Shown here one piece after another: positions 36,845-47,118 of a stretch of 64,000 bases of DNA; the stretch's first letter is position 1, and each line of letters starts with the position of its first letter. The notes under the pieces were generated by a model. That model ran no database searches. It saw nothing but the letters and a program-made list of their open reading frames with translations, and was not told where the DNA came from. This DNA comes from Streptomyces sp. NBC_00102 (GTDB taxonomy: Bacteria; Actinomycetota; Actinomycetes; Streptomycetales; Streptomycetaceae): NCBI RefSeq assembly GCF_026343115.1, contig NZ_JAPEMC010000001.1:1-64000 (forward strand). The letters run 5' to 3'. The position numbers and the translations under genes are program-made.

Positions 36845-36863
36845 AGTTGATTCCGACTCAACT
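36845..36863. promoter_or_regulatory. Inverted repeat downstream of gatD, upstream of pfkA
   Basis: AGTTGA (36845-36850) and TCAACT (36858-36863) flank TTCCGAC. It is one of the more AT-rich spots here and could be an operator for pfkA. Weak on its own. Confidence 0.25.
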
Positions 36864-36897
36864 GAGCGGAGTCCAGCAGGCGGACAGAGGGTTCGGT

Positions 36898-36927
36898 ACC
36901 GCCACCCTGCGCCGGTAGGGTGGCGGT
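36898..36927 (+). promoter_or_regulatory. 11-bp perfect hairpin in the gatD-pfkA gap
   Basis: ACCGCCACCCT pairs exactly with AGGGTGGCGGT around GCGCCGGT. It could terminate gatD. Its right arm also contains TAGGGT, a plausible -10 for pfkA, whose ATG is 58 bases further on. The two roles cannot be separated from sequence. Confidence 0.5.
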
Positions 36928-36984
36928 ATTCAGCCGGACGACGCTGTCCGGTCGTCGGCCCACGTTGCAAAGGTTCCTCGGGCA

Positions 36985-38010
36985 ATGCGCATTGGTGTCC
37001 TCACGTCCGGCGGCGACTGCCCCGGTCTCAACGCAGTCATCCGCTCCGTCGTGCACCGTGCGGTTGTCGACCACGGCGACGAGGTCATCGGCTTCCACGA
37101 CGGCTGGCGGGGCCTGCTGGAGTGCGACTACCGCAAGCTCGACCTCGACGCGGTCGGTGGCATCCTCGCCCTCGGCGGGACCATCCTCGGCTCTTCCCGG
37201 GTCCAGCCCGCGCACCTGCGCGGCGGCGTGGAGCGCGCCAGGGGCCACGTCGCCGACCTGGGCCTCGACGCGATCATCCCGATCGGCGGCGAGGGCACGC
37301 TGAAGGCGGCCAATCTCCTCTCCGAGGCGGGGCTGCCGATCGTCGGCGTACCGAAGACCATCGACAACGACATCGCCTCCACCGACGTCACCTTCGGCTT
37401 CGACACGGCCGTGGGTGTGGCCACCGAGGCGCTGGACCGGCTGAAGACGACGGCCGAGTCGCACCAGCGGGTGCTGATCGTGGAGGTCATGGGCCGTCAC
37501 ACCGGCTGGATCGCCCTGCACTCGGGCATGGCGGCCGGCGCGCACGCCATCGTGGTGCCGGAGCGTCCGTTCCACATCGACGAGCTGACCAGGGTCGTCG
37601 GGGAGCGCTTCTCGGCCGGCAAGAAGTTCGCGATCGTGGTGGTGGCCGAGGGCGCCAAGCCGCAGGACGGCACGATGGACTTCGCCACCGGTTCCCAGGA
37701 CGTCTACGGGCACGAGCGTTTCGCGGGGATAGCGTCCCAGCTCTCGGTCGAGCTGGAGCAGCGCCTCGGCAAGGAGGCCCGCCCGGTCATCCTCGGCCAT
37801 GTGCAGCGCGGCGGTACTCCCACGGCGTACGACCGGGTGCTCGCCACCCGCTTCGGCTGGCACGCGGTGGAGGCGGTGCACCGCGGCGAGTTCGGCATGA
37901 TGACGGCGCTGCAGGGCACGGACATCCGGATGGTGCCGCTGACCTCGGCGGTGGAGACGCTCAAGACCGTTCCGGCGGAGCGGTACTCCGAGGTGGACTG
38001 CGTTCTCTGA
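36985..38010 (+). CDS. pfkA: ATP-dependent 6-phosphofructokinase
   Basis: 341 residues. GGDCPGLNAVIR begins the enzyme and PKTIDNDI with the catalytic Asp pair binds fructose 6-phosphate; MGRHTGWIAL and RGGTPTAYDR are conserved. The phosphoryl-donor site reads GGEGT, with Gly where pyrophosphate-dependent enzymes have Asp, so ATP is the expected donor. The PKTID form places it in the actinobacterial group. It catalyses the committed step of glycolysis. Streptomyces usually have several copies. Confidence 0.95.
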   Translation: MRIGVLTSGGDCPGLNAVIRSVVHRAVVDHGDEVIGFHDGWRGLLECDYRKLDLDAVGGILALGGTILGSSRVQPAHLRGGVERARGHVADLGLDAIIPIGGEGTLKAANLLSEAGLPIVGVPKTIDNDIASTDVTFGFDTAVGVATEALDRLKTTAESHQRVLIVEVMGRHTGWIALHSGMAAGAHAIVVPERPFHIDELTRVVGERFSAGKKFAIVVVAEGAKPQDGTMDFATGSQDVYGHERFAGIASQLSVELEQRLGKEARPVILGHVQRGGTPTAYDRVLATRFGWHAVEAVHRGEFGMMTALQGTDIRMVPLTSAVETLKTVPAERYSEVDCVL

Positions 38011-38046
38011 GTCCTCCCACGCCACTCCTCACCCGTTCCGGACCTG

Positions 38047-38074
38047 TTCCGGCTTCCGGCTTCCGGCTTCCGGC
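38047..38074. repeat. Four tandem copies of TTCCGGC
   Basis: Perfect 7-base units at 38047, 38054, 38061 and 38068 in the gap after pfkA, just before its terminator. Confidence 0.9.
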
Positions 38075-38099
38075 GGGGAGGGGCCACGACACCCCCGGG

Positions 38100-38133
38100 A
38101 CTGCCCCCGGCCGCGAGCGCGGCCGGGGGCAGT
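38100..38133 (+). terminator. 16-bp perfect hairpin terminator after pfkA
   Basis: ACTGCCCCCGGCCGCG (38100-38115) is exactly complementary to 38118-38133 with only AG between, so the real loop is larger by a few opened pairs. No U tract. Confidence 0.85.
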
Positions 38134-38192
38134 CCTAGTCTGGACCGGACAACCGGCACGAATCGGGGACGTCCCCCAGCAGGAGTGAACAG

Positions 38193-39146
38193 ATGGATCA
38201 CGGCGGGCACGGCATGAACATGGATCTGCCGCCGTTCACACTGGGCCGCGGGCTCGCGTTCTCGGCGGACCCGTTCTTCCTGGTCGGCTGCCTCGCGGCA
38301 CTGGCCCTGTACGGCTGGGCCGTGGTGCGGCTGCGGCGGCGCGGGGACGGATGGCCGGTCAACCGGATCGTCTTCTTCGTCGTCGGGGTGCTCAGCATCG
38401 CGCTGGTGATGTGCACCCGGCTGAACGATTACGGCATGGTCATGTTCAGCGTGCACATGATCCAGCACATGGTGATCAGCATGCTCTCGCCGATCCTGCT
38501 GCTGCTCGGCGCTCCGGTGACCCTCGCGCTGCGGGCGCTGCCGGTGGCGAGCAGACGGGGCGGCAAGGGGCCGCGCGAGCTGCTGCTGATGCTGCTGCAC
38601 AGCCGCTACATGAAGATCATCACGCATCCGGTCTTCACCATCCCGCTGTTCATCGCGAGTCTCTACGCCCTCTACTTCACCCCGCTCTTCGACTTCCTCA
38701 TGGGTTCGACGGCGGGGCACCTGGCGATGATGGTGCACTTCCTCGCGGTCGGGCTGGTCTTCTTCTGGCCGATCATGGGGATCGACCCCGGCCCGCACCG
38801 GCCCGGCTACGTGATGCGGATGCTGGAGCTGTTCGCGGGGATGCCTTTCCACGCGTTCTTCGGCATCGCCCTGATGATGGCGTCCCAGCCGATGGTGGAG
38901 TCCTACAAGCACCCTCCGGCCTCGCTGGGTATCGACGCGCTGAGCGACCAGAGCTGGGCGGGCGGCATCGCCTGGGCCTTCAGCGAGGTGCCGTCCGTGC
39001 TGGTGCTGATCGCGCTGGTCTTCCAGTGGTACCGCTCCGACCAGCGGCTCGCGAAGCGCGAAGACCGGGCGGCGGACCGGGACGGCGACCAGGAGCTGGA
39101 GGCGTACAACGCGTACCTCGCCTCATTGCAGGCGCGCGGACGGTAG
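38193..39146 (+). CDS. CtaG-type cytochrome c oxidase assembly membrane protein
   Basis: 317 residues with about seven membrane segments. HMIQHMVISMLSPILLLLGAP, HFLAVGLVFFWPIMGIDPGPHR and GMPFHAFFGIALMMA hold conserved His residues typical of the Caa3/CtaG family, thought to assist copper insertion into cytochrome oxidase. The N-terminus MDHGGHGMNMDLPP is His/Met rich, which suits copper handling. The ATG has AGGAGTGA at 6 bases. Confidence 0.88.
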   Translation: MDHGGHGMNMDLPPFTLGRGLAFSADPFFLVGCLAALALYGWAVVRLRRRGDGWPVNRIVFFVVGVLSIALVMCTRLNDYGMVMFSVHMIQHMVISMLSPILLLLGAPVTLALRALPVASRRGGKGPRELLLMLLHSRYMKIITHPVFTIPLFIASLYALYFTPLFDFLMGSTAGHLAMMVHFLAVGLVFFWPIMGIDPGPHRPGYVMRMLELFAGMPFHAFFGIALMMASQPMVESYKHPPASLGIDALSDQSWAGGIAWAFSEVPSVLVLIALVFQWYRSDQRLAKREDRAADRDGDQELEAYNAYLASLQARGR

Positions 39147-39212
39147 CGCGACACCCGCCTCCGGGGCGACCATGGTCCCAACGGCCGCGCGGCCGACGAG
39201 GAGCGTGCGCGC

Positions 39213-39371
39213 ATGTCCGGATCGACGAAGTCCATGGGAGTCCTCACCGTCGCGGCCCTGGTGGCGGTGACGGCGTACACGGTGGCGCTGGGGAGCAGCG
39301 GCTGGCTCTGGTTCGGCTGGGTGGTGCTGGGGCTGTGCACGCTCGGCATGCTGGCCGTCCGGGACGCCTGA
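39213..39371 (+). CDS. Small membrane protein of 52 residues
   Basis: ATG at 39213, stop at 39369-39371, with GAGGAG about 10 bases upstream. It encodes two hydrophobic stretches, MGVLTVAALVAVTAYTVAL and WLWFGWVVLGLCTLGMLAV, separated by a short turn, so probably a two-helix hairpin. No family recognised. It lies 66 bases after the CtaG-like gene and may be co-expressed with it. Confidence 0.6.
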   Translation: MSGSTKSMGVLTVAALVAVTAYTVALGSSGWLWFGWVVLGLCTLGMLAVRDA

Positions 39372-39557
39372 CCGGGCGGACCCTACGACCGGGGCGCCCA
39401 CCGCGTTCACGCCCCGGTCCGCCCGTCCCGGGTGTCCCGGCCCGCGCACCTGCGGACCGGGGCGCCGCACGGCTTACACTGACGGGCCCGCACCACCTGG
39501 GTGGTGTCCGGTACGAAGCAGCCCGAGGCCGATCCGGCAGAACGAGGTTCACCCTCC

Positions 39558-40271
39558 GTGTTCTACTACGTACTGAAGTACGCCGTGCTCGGCCCGCTGC
39601 TGCGGCTGCTGTTCAGGCCGCGTATCGAGGGGCTGGACCACATCCCCGAGGAGGGGGCCGCTATCGTCGCGGGCAACCACCTGTCCTTCTCGGACCACTT
39701 CCTGATGCCGGCCATTCTGAAGCGCCGCATCACCTTCCTGGCGAAGGCGGAGTACTTCACCGGCCCCGGGATCAAGGGGCGGCTGACGGCGGCGTTCTTC
39801 CACAGCATCGGCCAGATCCCGGTGGACCGGTCCGGCAAGGAGGCGGGGTCCGCGGCCATCCGTGAGGGGCTCGGGGTCCTCGCCAAGGGCGAACTGCTCG
39901 GGATCTACCCGGAGGGCACCCGTTCGCACGACGGGCGCCTCTACAAGGGCAAGGTCGGGGTCGCGGTGATGGCCATCAGGTCGGGCGTCCCGGTGATCCC
40001 CTGCGCGATGGTCGGCACCTTCGAGATCCAGCCGCCCGGCCAGAAGGTGCCCAGCATCCGGCAGGTCACGATCCGTTTCGGCGAGCCGCTGGACTTCTCC
40101 CGGTACGCCGGGCTGGACAACCAGAAGGCCGCGATCCGGGCCGTCACGGACGAGATCATGTACGCGATCCTGAACCTGTCCGGGCAGGAGTACGTGGACG
40201 AGTACGCGGCGAAGGTGAAGGCCGCGGGTGCGGCCGCGACGCGGAAGAAGCCGCCTCGCGCGGAGTCCTGA
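39558..40271 (+). CDS. plsC: 1-acyl-sn-glycerol-3-phosphate acyltransferase (PlsC family)
   Basis: 237 residues. The H-x4-D catalytic motif is NHLSFSD (His41, Asp46), and GIYPEGTRS is the glycerol-phosphate-binding motif. One N-terminal hydrophobic segment (VFYYVLKYAVLGPLLRLLF) anchors it to the membrane. It transfers an acyl group to lysophosphatidate or a related acceptor. GTG 39558 is chosen because it brings the N-terminus to the family start and has GAGG 9 bases upstream. Confidence 0.9.
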   Translation: MFYYVLKYAVLGPLLRLLFRPRIEGLDHIPEEGAAIVAGNHLSFSDHFLMPAILKRRITFLAKAEYFTGPGIKGRLTAAFFHSIGQIPVDRSGKEAGSAAIREGLGVLAKGELLGIYPEGTRSHDGRLYKGKVGVAVMAIRSGVPVIPCAMVGTFEIQPPGQKVPSIRQVTIRFGEPLDFSRYAGLDNQKAAIRAVTDEIMYAILNLSGQEYVDEYAAKVKAAGAAATRKKPPRAES

Positions 40272-40338
40272 CCAGTTGGACGCCGATGGCGGAATCGGCT
40301 GCCGGCGAAACACTCTGCCGGACCTCGGCCGCACCTCC

Positions 40339-40344
40339 TAGCGT
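40339..40344 (+). promoter_or_regulatory. Candidate -10 element for a leaderless epimerase transcript
   Basis: TAGCGT followed by 7 bases and the GTG at 40352; no ribosome site is present. Confidence 0.35.
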
Positions 40345-40351
40345 TCCTTCC

Positions 40352-41401
40352 GTGAACACCAACAGGCATGCATGGGTCCTGGGGGCGACCGGTCAGATCG
40401 GACGGGCCGCCGTGACAGCACTGCTCGGGGACGGTTGGCGGGTGACCGCGGTCTCGCTCGGCGGAGGCCGTGACGCGGCGTGGCCCGACGACGTCCGCAC
40501 GGTGGCGCTCGACCGCGATGTCGACGGCGCCCTGTCCGCCGCCCTCGGGGACGACTGCGACGTCCTGGTCGACATGGTGGGTTTCGACGGAGCCCACGCC
40601 CGCCAGCTCACCGCGCTGACCGGCCGCATAGGGTCGGCGGTGGTCGTCTCCAGCGGCGCGGTCTACACGGACGCGGAGGGGCGCGGCTTCGACACGGCGG
40701 GCGAGCCCGGTGGCGCCCCCCACTATCCGGTGCCGATACCCGAAGCCTGGACCACGATCGAACCAGGCGAATCGACGTACGCGGCTCGCAAGATCCTGCT
40801 GGAGCGCGAGCTGCTGTCGGCGGGCGAGGCGCTTCCGGTGACGGTGCTGCGGGCCGGCGCCGTCCACGGTCCCGGGTCCCGGGCACCGCGCGAGCTGTAC
40901 TTCGTGAAGCGGCTGCTGGACGGCCGGCGTCGCCGGGTGCTCGCGTACGGAGGGAGGAGCGTCTTCCACCCCGCGCACACCTCCAACGTGGCGGAACTGA
41001 TCCGCCTCGCCGCTCTGCGGCCCGGATCGAGGGTCCTCAACGCGGCCGACCCCGAGGCTCCGACGGTGGCGGAGATCGGCGAGCTGATCGACGCGGTGCT
41101 GGGCCTGGAGACGGAGACGCTGCTGCTGCCGGGGCCACCCGGCGCGGATCACGTCGGGGACACCCCGTGGACCATCCCGCACCCGGTGGTCTACGGCATG
41201 GCGGCGGCGGAGCGGGAGCTCGGCTATCGGCCGGTGACCACATACGCCGACGCCCTGCCCGGGAGCGTCGAGTGGCTGTCCTCGCGACTGTCCGGGCGGG
41301 AGTGGGCGGACGCCTTCCCGAAGATGCTCCAGCAGTACGGCCCCGCTCTCTTCGACTACGCGGCGGAGGACGCCTTGCTGGAACGTCACGACATGCGGTG
41401 A
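40352..41401 (+). CDS. NAD-dependent epimerase/dehydratase (extended SDR)
   Basis: 349 residues. The Rossmann motif is VLGATGQIGRAAV at the N-terminus. VVSSGAVYTDAEG supplies the SDR Ser and the later YAARKILLE the Tyr-x3-Lys pair. FDYAAEDALLERH is at the C-terminus. It should act on a nucleotide sugar or other NAD-linked substrate; the exact one is unknown. GTG 40352 is chosen because it places the Rossmann motif close to the start and a -10-like TAGCGT lies 7 bases before it; an ATG at 40286 is the alternative. Confidence 0.85.
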   Translation: MNTNRHAWVLGATGQIGRAAVTALLGDGWRVTAVSLGGGRDAAWPDDVRTVALDRDVDGALSAALGDDCDVLVDMVGFDGAHARQLTALTGRIGSAVVVSSGAVYTDAEGRGFDTAGEPGGAPHYPVPIPEAWTTIEPGESTYAARKILLERELLSAGEALPVTVLRAGAVHGPGSRAPRELYFVKRLLDGRRRRVLAYGGRSVFHPAHTSNVAELIRLAALRPGSRVLNAADPEAPTVAEIGELIDAVLGLETETLLLPGPPGADHVGDTPWTIPHPVVYGMAAAERELGYRPVTTYADALPGSVEWLSSRLSGREWADAFPKMLQQYGPALFDYAAEDALLERHDMR

Positions 41402-41419
41402 GACGGCGGCGCTCCCCAG

Positions 41420-41462
41420 GGGGTGCGGGCGACCGGAATCGCGTCCCGGCCCCCCGCACCCC
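41420..41462. terminator. Hairpin between convergent epimerase and peptidase genes
   Basis: GGGGTGCGGG (41420-41429) pairs perfectly with CCCGCACCCC (41453-41462). Confidence 0.7.
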
Positions 41463-41478
41463 GTTCTCCTGCGGCCTG

Positions 41479-43053
41479 TTAGGGCACGGGCGTGGCGTGC
41501 GGGGTGCACGTCACGTCGCGGCTGTCGGTGCGGCCGGTGAGCAGGTAGGTGTTCACCCGGTCGTTGACGCAGGTGTTCAGGAGACCGGTGACGCCGTGCG
41601 ATCCGGCGTCCTTTTCGGTGATCAGCCGGGAGCCCTTGAACCGCTTGTGCAGTTCGACCGCTCCCTCGTACGGCGTGGCGGCGTCACGGGTGGACTGGAC
41701 GATCAGGACGGGCGGGAGTCCCTTGCCCGTCTTCACCTCCAGAGGGGCCTGGCGCTTCGTCGGCCAGGTGGCGCAGGGGAGGTTCATCCACGCGTTGGCC
41801 CAGGTCAGGAACGGGTAGTCGCGGTGCAGCCGGGTGTTGTCCCTGTCCCAGGTGCGCCAGCTGGTGGGCCACGGCGCGTCCGCGCACTCGACCGCGGTGT
41901 ACACGGCGTTGCCGTTCTCGGTGGCGGCGTTGCCCGCCAGGTCACTGAGGTCGGGGGCGATGGAGTCGACGAGTGCCTGGGTGTCGCCGGCCCGGTAGGC
42001 GCTCCAGGTCCGGGCGACGGGCGCCCAGGAGGAGTCGTAGTACGGCGCGCTCTGGAAGAACCCGATGAGCTCGGCGGGGCCGACGACGCCGCCGATGGGG
42101 TTCTTCTTGGCCGAGGCGCGCAGCTCGAGCCAGGCCTGCTCGACCTTCTGGGGCGTGTCGCCGATGTGGTAGACGGAGTCGTTGCGGGCGACCCACGCCT
42201 GCCAGTCCTCCCAGCGGGTCTGGAAGGCGACGTCCTGGTTGAGGTTGGCCTCGTACCAGATGTTGCTCCGGTCCGGGTTGACGACGCTGTCCACGATCAT
42301 GCGGCGCAGGTGTCCCGGGAAGAGTGTGCCGTAGACCGCGCCCAGGTAGGTGCCGTAGGAGACGCCCAGGTAGTTCAGCTTCTTCTCGCCGAGCGCCGCC
42401 CGGATCACGTCCAGGTCGCGCGCGGTGTTGAGGGTGGTCATCTGCGGCAGCAGGTCGCCGCTGCGCTCGGCGCAGCCGGCCGCGTACTCGGCGGCGAGCT
42501 TGCGCTGGGCCCGCTTGTCCGCCTCGCTGTCGGGGACCGGGTCGGCCTTGGGGATCTTGACGTACTCCTGCGGGTCGGCGCAGGAGATGGGGGCGGAGTG
42601 GCCCACACCGCGTGGATCGAAGCCCACGAAGTCGTAGGCCGCGGCGACCTTGGTCCAGATCGGGTTCTTGTTGGTGATCCGGGTCGGGAAGCGCAGTCCG
42701 GATCCGCCGGGGCCGCCGGGGTTGTAGACGAGGGCGCCCTGGTGCTCGGCGGCCGTCCCGGTGCTCACGTGGCGGTCGACGGCCAGCTTGATCTGCTTCC
42801 CGTTCGGCTTCGTGTAGTCGATCGGGACGGTCACCCAGCCGCACTGGATGGGCTGGGCGAGCCCGTAGTCGGCGGGGCAGTCCGCCCAGTCGATGCCCGC
42901 GCGTGCGGCGCGTTCCGCTGCGATCGCGGCTCCACGCGCCTCGGCCGCGCCGGCGTTCCGGTCGGAGCCGGCCGCCGGCGCGGCCGTCATGCCCGCTATG
43001 AGCGTCCCCGCGATCAGAGTGCCGGCCGCGCCGAGCACTGCAGTGCGTCTCAA
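41479..43053 (-). CDS. Secreted tripeptidyl aminopeptidase-like alpha/beta hydrolase
   Basis: 524 residues. A Sec signal peptide (MRRTAVLGAAGTLIAGTLIAGMTAAPAAG) is followed by a typical TAP/SlpD-type enzyme: CGWVTVPIDYTKPNG, NPGGPGGSG for the oxyanion region, GFDPRGVGHS, nucleophile Ser232 in GVSYGTYLG, and the C-terminal TAP domain with IVQSTRDAATPYEGA (Asp) and DAGSHGV (His). It cleaves peptides from substrate N-termini outside the cell. TTG 43053 has GGGGGAGG 6 bases upstream, which decides the start. Confidence 0.92.
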   Translation of the reverse strand: MRRTAVLGAAGTLIAGTLIAGMTAAPAAGSDRNAGAAEARGAAIAAERAARAGIDWADCPADYGLAQPIQCGWVTVPIDYTKPNGKQIKLAVDRHVSTGTAAEHQGALVYNPGGPGGSGLRFPTRITNKNPIWTKVAAAYDFVGFDPRGVGHSAPISCADPQEYVKIPKADPVPDSEADKRAQRKLAAEYAAGCAERSGDLLPQMTTLNTARDLDVIRAALGEKKLNYLGVSYGTYLGAVYGTLFPGHLRRMIVDSVVNPDRSNIWYEANLNQDVAFQTRWEDWQAWVARNDSVYHIGDTPQKVEQAWLELRASAKKNPIGGVVGPAELIGFFQSAPYYDSSWAPVARTWSAYRAGDTQALVDSIAPDLSDLAGNAATENGNAVYTAVECADAPWPTSWRTWDRDNTRLHRDYPFLTWANAWMNLPCATWPTKRQAPLEVKTGKGLPPVLIVQSTRDAATPYEGAVELHKRFKGSRLITEKDAGSHGVTGLLNTCVNDRVNTYLLTGRTDSRDVTCTPHATPVP

Positions 43054-43240
43054 GTGGAACCTCCCCCATGGGTGTCGTGCCGCGTCGGAGCGGCACTGAT
43101 CTACGGTTTCCCGCAGATCATTTCCCCTGTGAGGTTCCTGAGAACAGTGCGCCTCGGCTTTTCTTTACCCAACCGATAACCGGTAACAGCGGTACCGATC
43201 ACCGGACTTGTCGACTCTGGATCACCAAGTCAATTTCGTT

Positions 43241-44007
43241 TCACCCGTGTTGAGCTGCGCCTACTCCGTCCAGTACGAGTTCCGTGGCCCGGTCCAGGAC
43301 ACCGCGCAGCAGCCGGGCGTCGGCGGCGACCGCGGTGACCAGTGCGGCGGGTCCTGCCAGCGGGGTGAGGACGGCAGTGGGGCCCAGAAGGCACGGAGCC
43401 ACCGGCTTTTCCTCGAACTCCGGCAGCACGAAGAGCAGTTGACCGATGGCTCGATGGCCGCCCAGCACGGCCGGGCCGTCCCAGCCGTCCGGGGCGCCGG
43501 GGCCGTGGGCGAGCTCCTGGTCGAGGAGCGGGCGTCCCGCGCGCCGCACGGTGAGGCGGGTGGCCAAAGTGCCCGTGGGTTCGCCGTGGCGGCCGAGGAC
43601 CTGCTCCTCCCTGAGCACCAGCCGTGCGGTGGGGGCGAGGTCGACGGTGGTGGTCATCCTCAGCTCGCTGCCGCGGGCGGAGATCAGTTGCTCGGGGAGC
43701 CAGCGCAGCTCCGCCCCCTCGCCCACCGTCAGCCGGACGTCGTAGTGGGCGGGCCCCGGGCCCGGGAGCGCCAGCGTGGCCGCGGCGGCACCGACGGCGA
43801 GCCGCGCCCCCCTCTCGGCCTCCACCTCGATGGCGAGTCGGTCGCCGCCCAGGGGCGCGCTCATGGCGCCGACGACCGTGACCCCCGCGTACGGGGCCGG
43901 GGCCCGGGTCCGGCGGAGCGCGAGGGGACCGTCGCTCTCCAGTACAGGCAGCGCGGTGGAGCCCCGCCCGTCCGGGGCGGCGCGGACGCGGGCGGTCGCG
44001 GTGACGC

Positions 44008-44011
<4 letters not shown>
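43241..44011 (-). CDS. ureD: Urease accessory protein UreD
   Basis: 256 residues. It has the UreD/UreH features [26 protein letters not shown] and [17 protein letters not shown]. It forms the UreDFG complex that delivers nickel and helps carbamylate the active-site Lys of UreC. The GTG overlaps the ureG stop (GTGA), and it is the last gene of the urease operon. Confidence 0.9.
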
Positions 44012-44685
<674 letters not shown>

Positions 44686-44720
44686 GGGGCGGCTCCTGGG
44701 AAAGGGGGCGTGGTCGTGCG

Positions 44721-45383
44721 TCATGAGGCGAAGAGGCGGACCGGCCAGGTGGCGTGGGTCTCTGCGGCGATGTCGAGCAGCGGGGCCGAGGCGGCGGGGA
44801 GGGCGTCGATGCCCTGGCGGGCCGCGGCGGCTGCCCTTTCGGCGACGCGGTCGAGTTCGGGGGCGAGGCGGGCGAGGACGGCGGTGGCCTCGAAGGGGTC
44901 GAGCGACAGGAGCCGGACGACGGCGGTGGAGGGCCCGCCGACCGCCTCGTACGCGGCGCAGTACGCGGCGTCCTCGGGGGTCAAGCCGGCTGAGGCCGCG
45001 GTGAGTCCGAGGACGACGGGCTGGTGGGCGCCGCGCGGCCGGGCCGCCGCGAGGGCGTCCAGGGCGGGACTCGGCCAGGTGGACCTGGCGGCCCGCATGA
45101 GCTGGCGTCCGAGCTTGCGGGCGGTGGCCCGCAGAGCGGGTGAGGGCGTGCGGGCGTCCGCGGCCTCGTCGAGCGCGAGCGGGTCGTGGCCCAGGGCCGC
45201 CGCCGCGGCGAGCGCGGCGGCGGTGAGCCCGGTGGTGTGCAGACGGCCCCGGCAGAATTCGGCGAGGTCGCCGGCGTCGCGGACGCGTCCCGCCGTGACG
45301 GCCGGTTCGGCTCCGCCGGAGTGGGCGTGGCCTCCGGCGGGGAACCGGCCGTCGGCGAGGACGAGCAGGGCTGCGCGTGACAT
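44721..45383 (-). CDS. ureF: Urease accessory protein UreF
   Basis: 220 residues, all-helical. [19 protein letters not shown] at the N-terminus and the C-terminal [22 protein letters not shown] match UreF. It bridges UreD and UreG in the maturation complex. It starts 13 bases after ureC. Confidence 0.92.
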   Translation of the reverse strand: MSRAALLVLADGRFPAGGHAHSGGAEPAVTAGRVRDAGDLAEFCRGRLHTTGLTAAALAAAAALGHDPLALDEAADARTPSPALRATARKLGRQLMRAARSTWPSPALDALAAARPRGAHQPVVLGLTAASAGLTPEDAAYCAAYEAVGGPSTAVVRLLSLDPFEATAVLARLAPELDRVAERAAAAARQGIDALPAASAPLLDIAAETHATWPVRLFAS

Positions 45384-45396
45384 CGGTCCCGCCCGA

Positions 45397-47118
45397 TCAG
45401 AAGAGGAAGTAGCGCTGGGCCATGGGCAGTTCGGCGGCCGGTGCGGGTTCGACGAGGTCTCCGTCGATCGTCACGGCGAAGCTGTCCGGGTCGACCTGGA
45501 CGCGGGGCAGCGCGTCGTTCTCCCGCATGTCGGCCTTGGTGACGCCCCGGGTGCTGGTGATCGGCACGAACCGCTTGCCGAGGCCGAGGCGTTCGGGCAG
45601 GCCGTCCTCGATCGCGGCGGTGGAGACGAAGTTGAAGGAGTTGGCGGCGGGAGCCCGGCCGACGGCCCCGAACATGGGGCGCGGCAGAACCGGTTGGGGG
45701 GTGGGGATGGACGCGTTGGCATCGCCCATCTGCGCGTACGCGATCTGGCCGCCCTTGATGACCAGTTGGGGCTTCACCCCGAAGAAGGCGGGGTCCCAGA
45801 GGACGAGGTCGGCGAGCTTGCCGGTCTCGACGGAGCCGATCTCGCGGTCGAGTCCCTGCGCCACCGCCGGGTTGATCGTGTATTTGGCGACATAGCGACG
45901 TACCCGGTGGTTGTCGGCCGCGCCGTCGCCGGGGAGTGCGCCCCGGCGGTTCTTCATCACGTGCGCGGTCTGCCAGGTGCGCAGGACGACCTCGCCGATC
46001 CGCCCCATGGCCTGGGAGTCGGAGGAGATGATCGAGATGGCGCCGAGGTCGTGCAGGATGTCCTCGGCGGCGATGGTGGAGGGCCGGATGCGGGACTCGG
46101 CGAACGCCAGGTCCTCGGGGACGGCGGGGTTGAGGTGGTGACAGACCATCAGCATGTCGAGGTGTTCCTCGATGGTGTTGACGGTGTGCGGGCGGGTCGG
46201 GTTGGTGGAGCTCGGCAGGACGTACGGCTCCGAGACGACGGTGATGATGTCGGGCGCGTGCCCGCCTCCGGCACCCTCGGTGTGGTAGGCGTGGATGGTG
46301 CGGCCCGCGATGGCGGCGAGGGTGTCCGCCACGAAGCCGGCCTCGTTGAGGGTGTCCGTGTGGATGGCGAGCTGGGCTCCGCTCTCCTCGCAGACCCGCA
46401 GACAGGCGTCGATGACGGCGGGGGTCGCCCCCCAGTCCTCATGGATCTTGAACCCGAGCGCTCCGCCGCGCAGTTGGGCCCGCATGGCCTCGTGGGACAT
46501 GGTGTTGCCCTTGCCGAGGAGCCCGATGTTGACGGGGTACGCCTCCAGTGACGCGAACATCCGGGCGAGGTGCCAGGAGCCCGGGGTGACGGTGGTCGCC
46601 TTGGTGCCCTCGGCGGGCCCGGTTCCGCCGCCGACGAGGGTGGTGATCCCGGAGGACAGTGCCTGGTCCACCAGGGTCGGCGAGATGAAGTGGACGTGCG
46701 CGTCGATGGCGCCCGCGGTGAGGATCTTGCCGTTCCCGGCGATGATCTCCGTCTCGGGGCCGATGACGAGGTCGGGATGGACCCCGTCCATGGTGTCGGG
46801 GTTGCCGGCCTTGCCGATGCCGGTGATCCGTCCGTCACGGATGCCGACGTCCGCCTTGACGATCCCCCAGTGGTCGACGACGACCACACCGGTGATCACC
46901 GTGTCGGGAGCCCCCTCGGCGCGGGTGGTGCGGGCCTGCCCCATGGACTCCCGGATCACCTTGCCACCGCCGAACACCGCCTCGTCCCCGGCCCGTCCCG
47001 GGCCGCCCGAGCGGTCCTCCTCGATCTCCACGAGCAGGGAGGTGTCGGCGAGCCGGATGCGGTCGCCGGTGGTGGGGCCGAACAGGTCGGCGTACACGGC
47101 ACGTTCGAGATCAGCCAT
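45397..47118 (-). CDS. ureC: Urease alpha subunit
   Basis: 573 residues, full length. Nickel ligands His141, His143, the carbamylated Lys224 (GFKIHEDWG), His253, His279 and Asp367 are all present, as are Cys326 and His327 of the mobile flap (MVCHHLN). ATG 47118 has GGAGGTG 8 bases upstream, inside the end of ureB, which it overlaps by 8 bases. With UreA and UreB it hydrolyses urea to ammonia and carbamate in the cytoplasm. Confidence 0.97.
   Translation of the reverse strand: MADLERAVYADLFGPTTGDRIRLADTSLLVEIEEDRSGGPGRAGDEAVFGGGKVIRESMGQARTTRAEGAPDTVITGVVVVDHWGIVKADVGIRDGRITGIGKAGNPDTMDGVHPDLVIGPETEIIAGNGKILTAGAIDAHVHFISPTLVDQALSSGITTLVGGGTGPAEGTKATTVTPGSWHLARMFASLEAYPVNIGLLGKGNTMSHEAMRAQLRGGALGFKIHEDWGATPAVIDACLRVCEESGAQLAIHTDTLNEAGFVADTLAAIAGRTIHAYHTEGAGGGHAPDIITVVSEPYVLPSSTNPTRPHTVNTIEEHLDMLMVCHHLNPAVPEDLAFAESRIRPSTIAAEDILHDLGAISIISSDSQAMGRIGEVVLRTWQTAHVMKNRRGALPGDGAADNHRVRRYVAKYTINPAVAQGLDREIGSVETGKLADLVLWDPAFFGVKPQLVIKGGQIAYAQMGDANASIPTPQPVLPRPMFGAVGRAPAANSFNFVSTAAIEDGLPERLGLGKRFVPITSTRGVTKADMRENDALPRVQVDPDSFAVTIDGDLVEPAPAAELPMAQRYFLF

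Noticed and set aside
43180..43205. Second TetR-type site GGTAACAG upstream of the peptidase
   Set aside because: Only a half-site matches the 33323 operator; the partner arm is poor, so it is probably chance.
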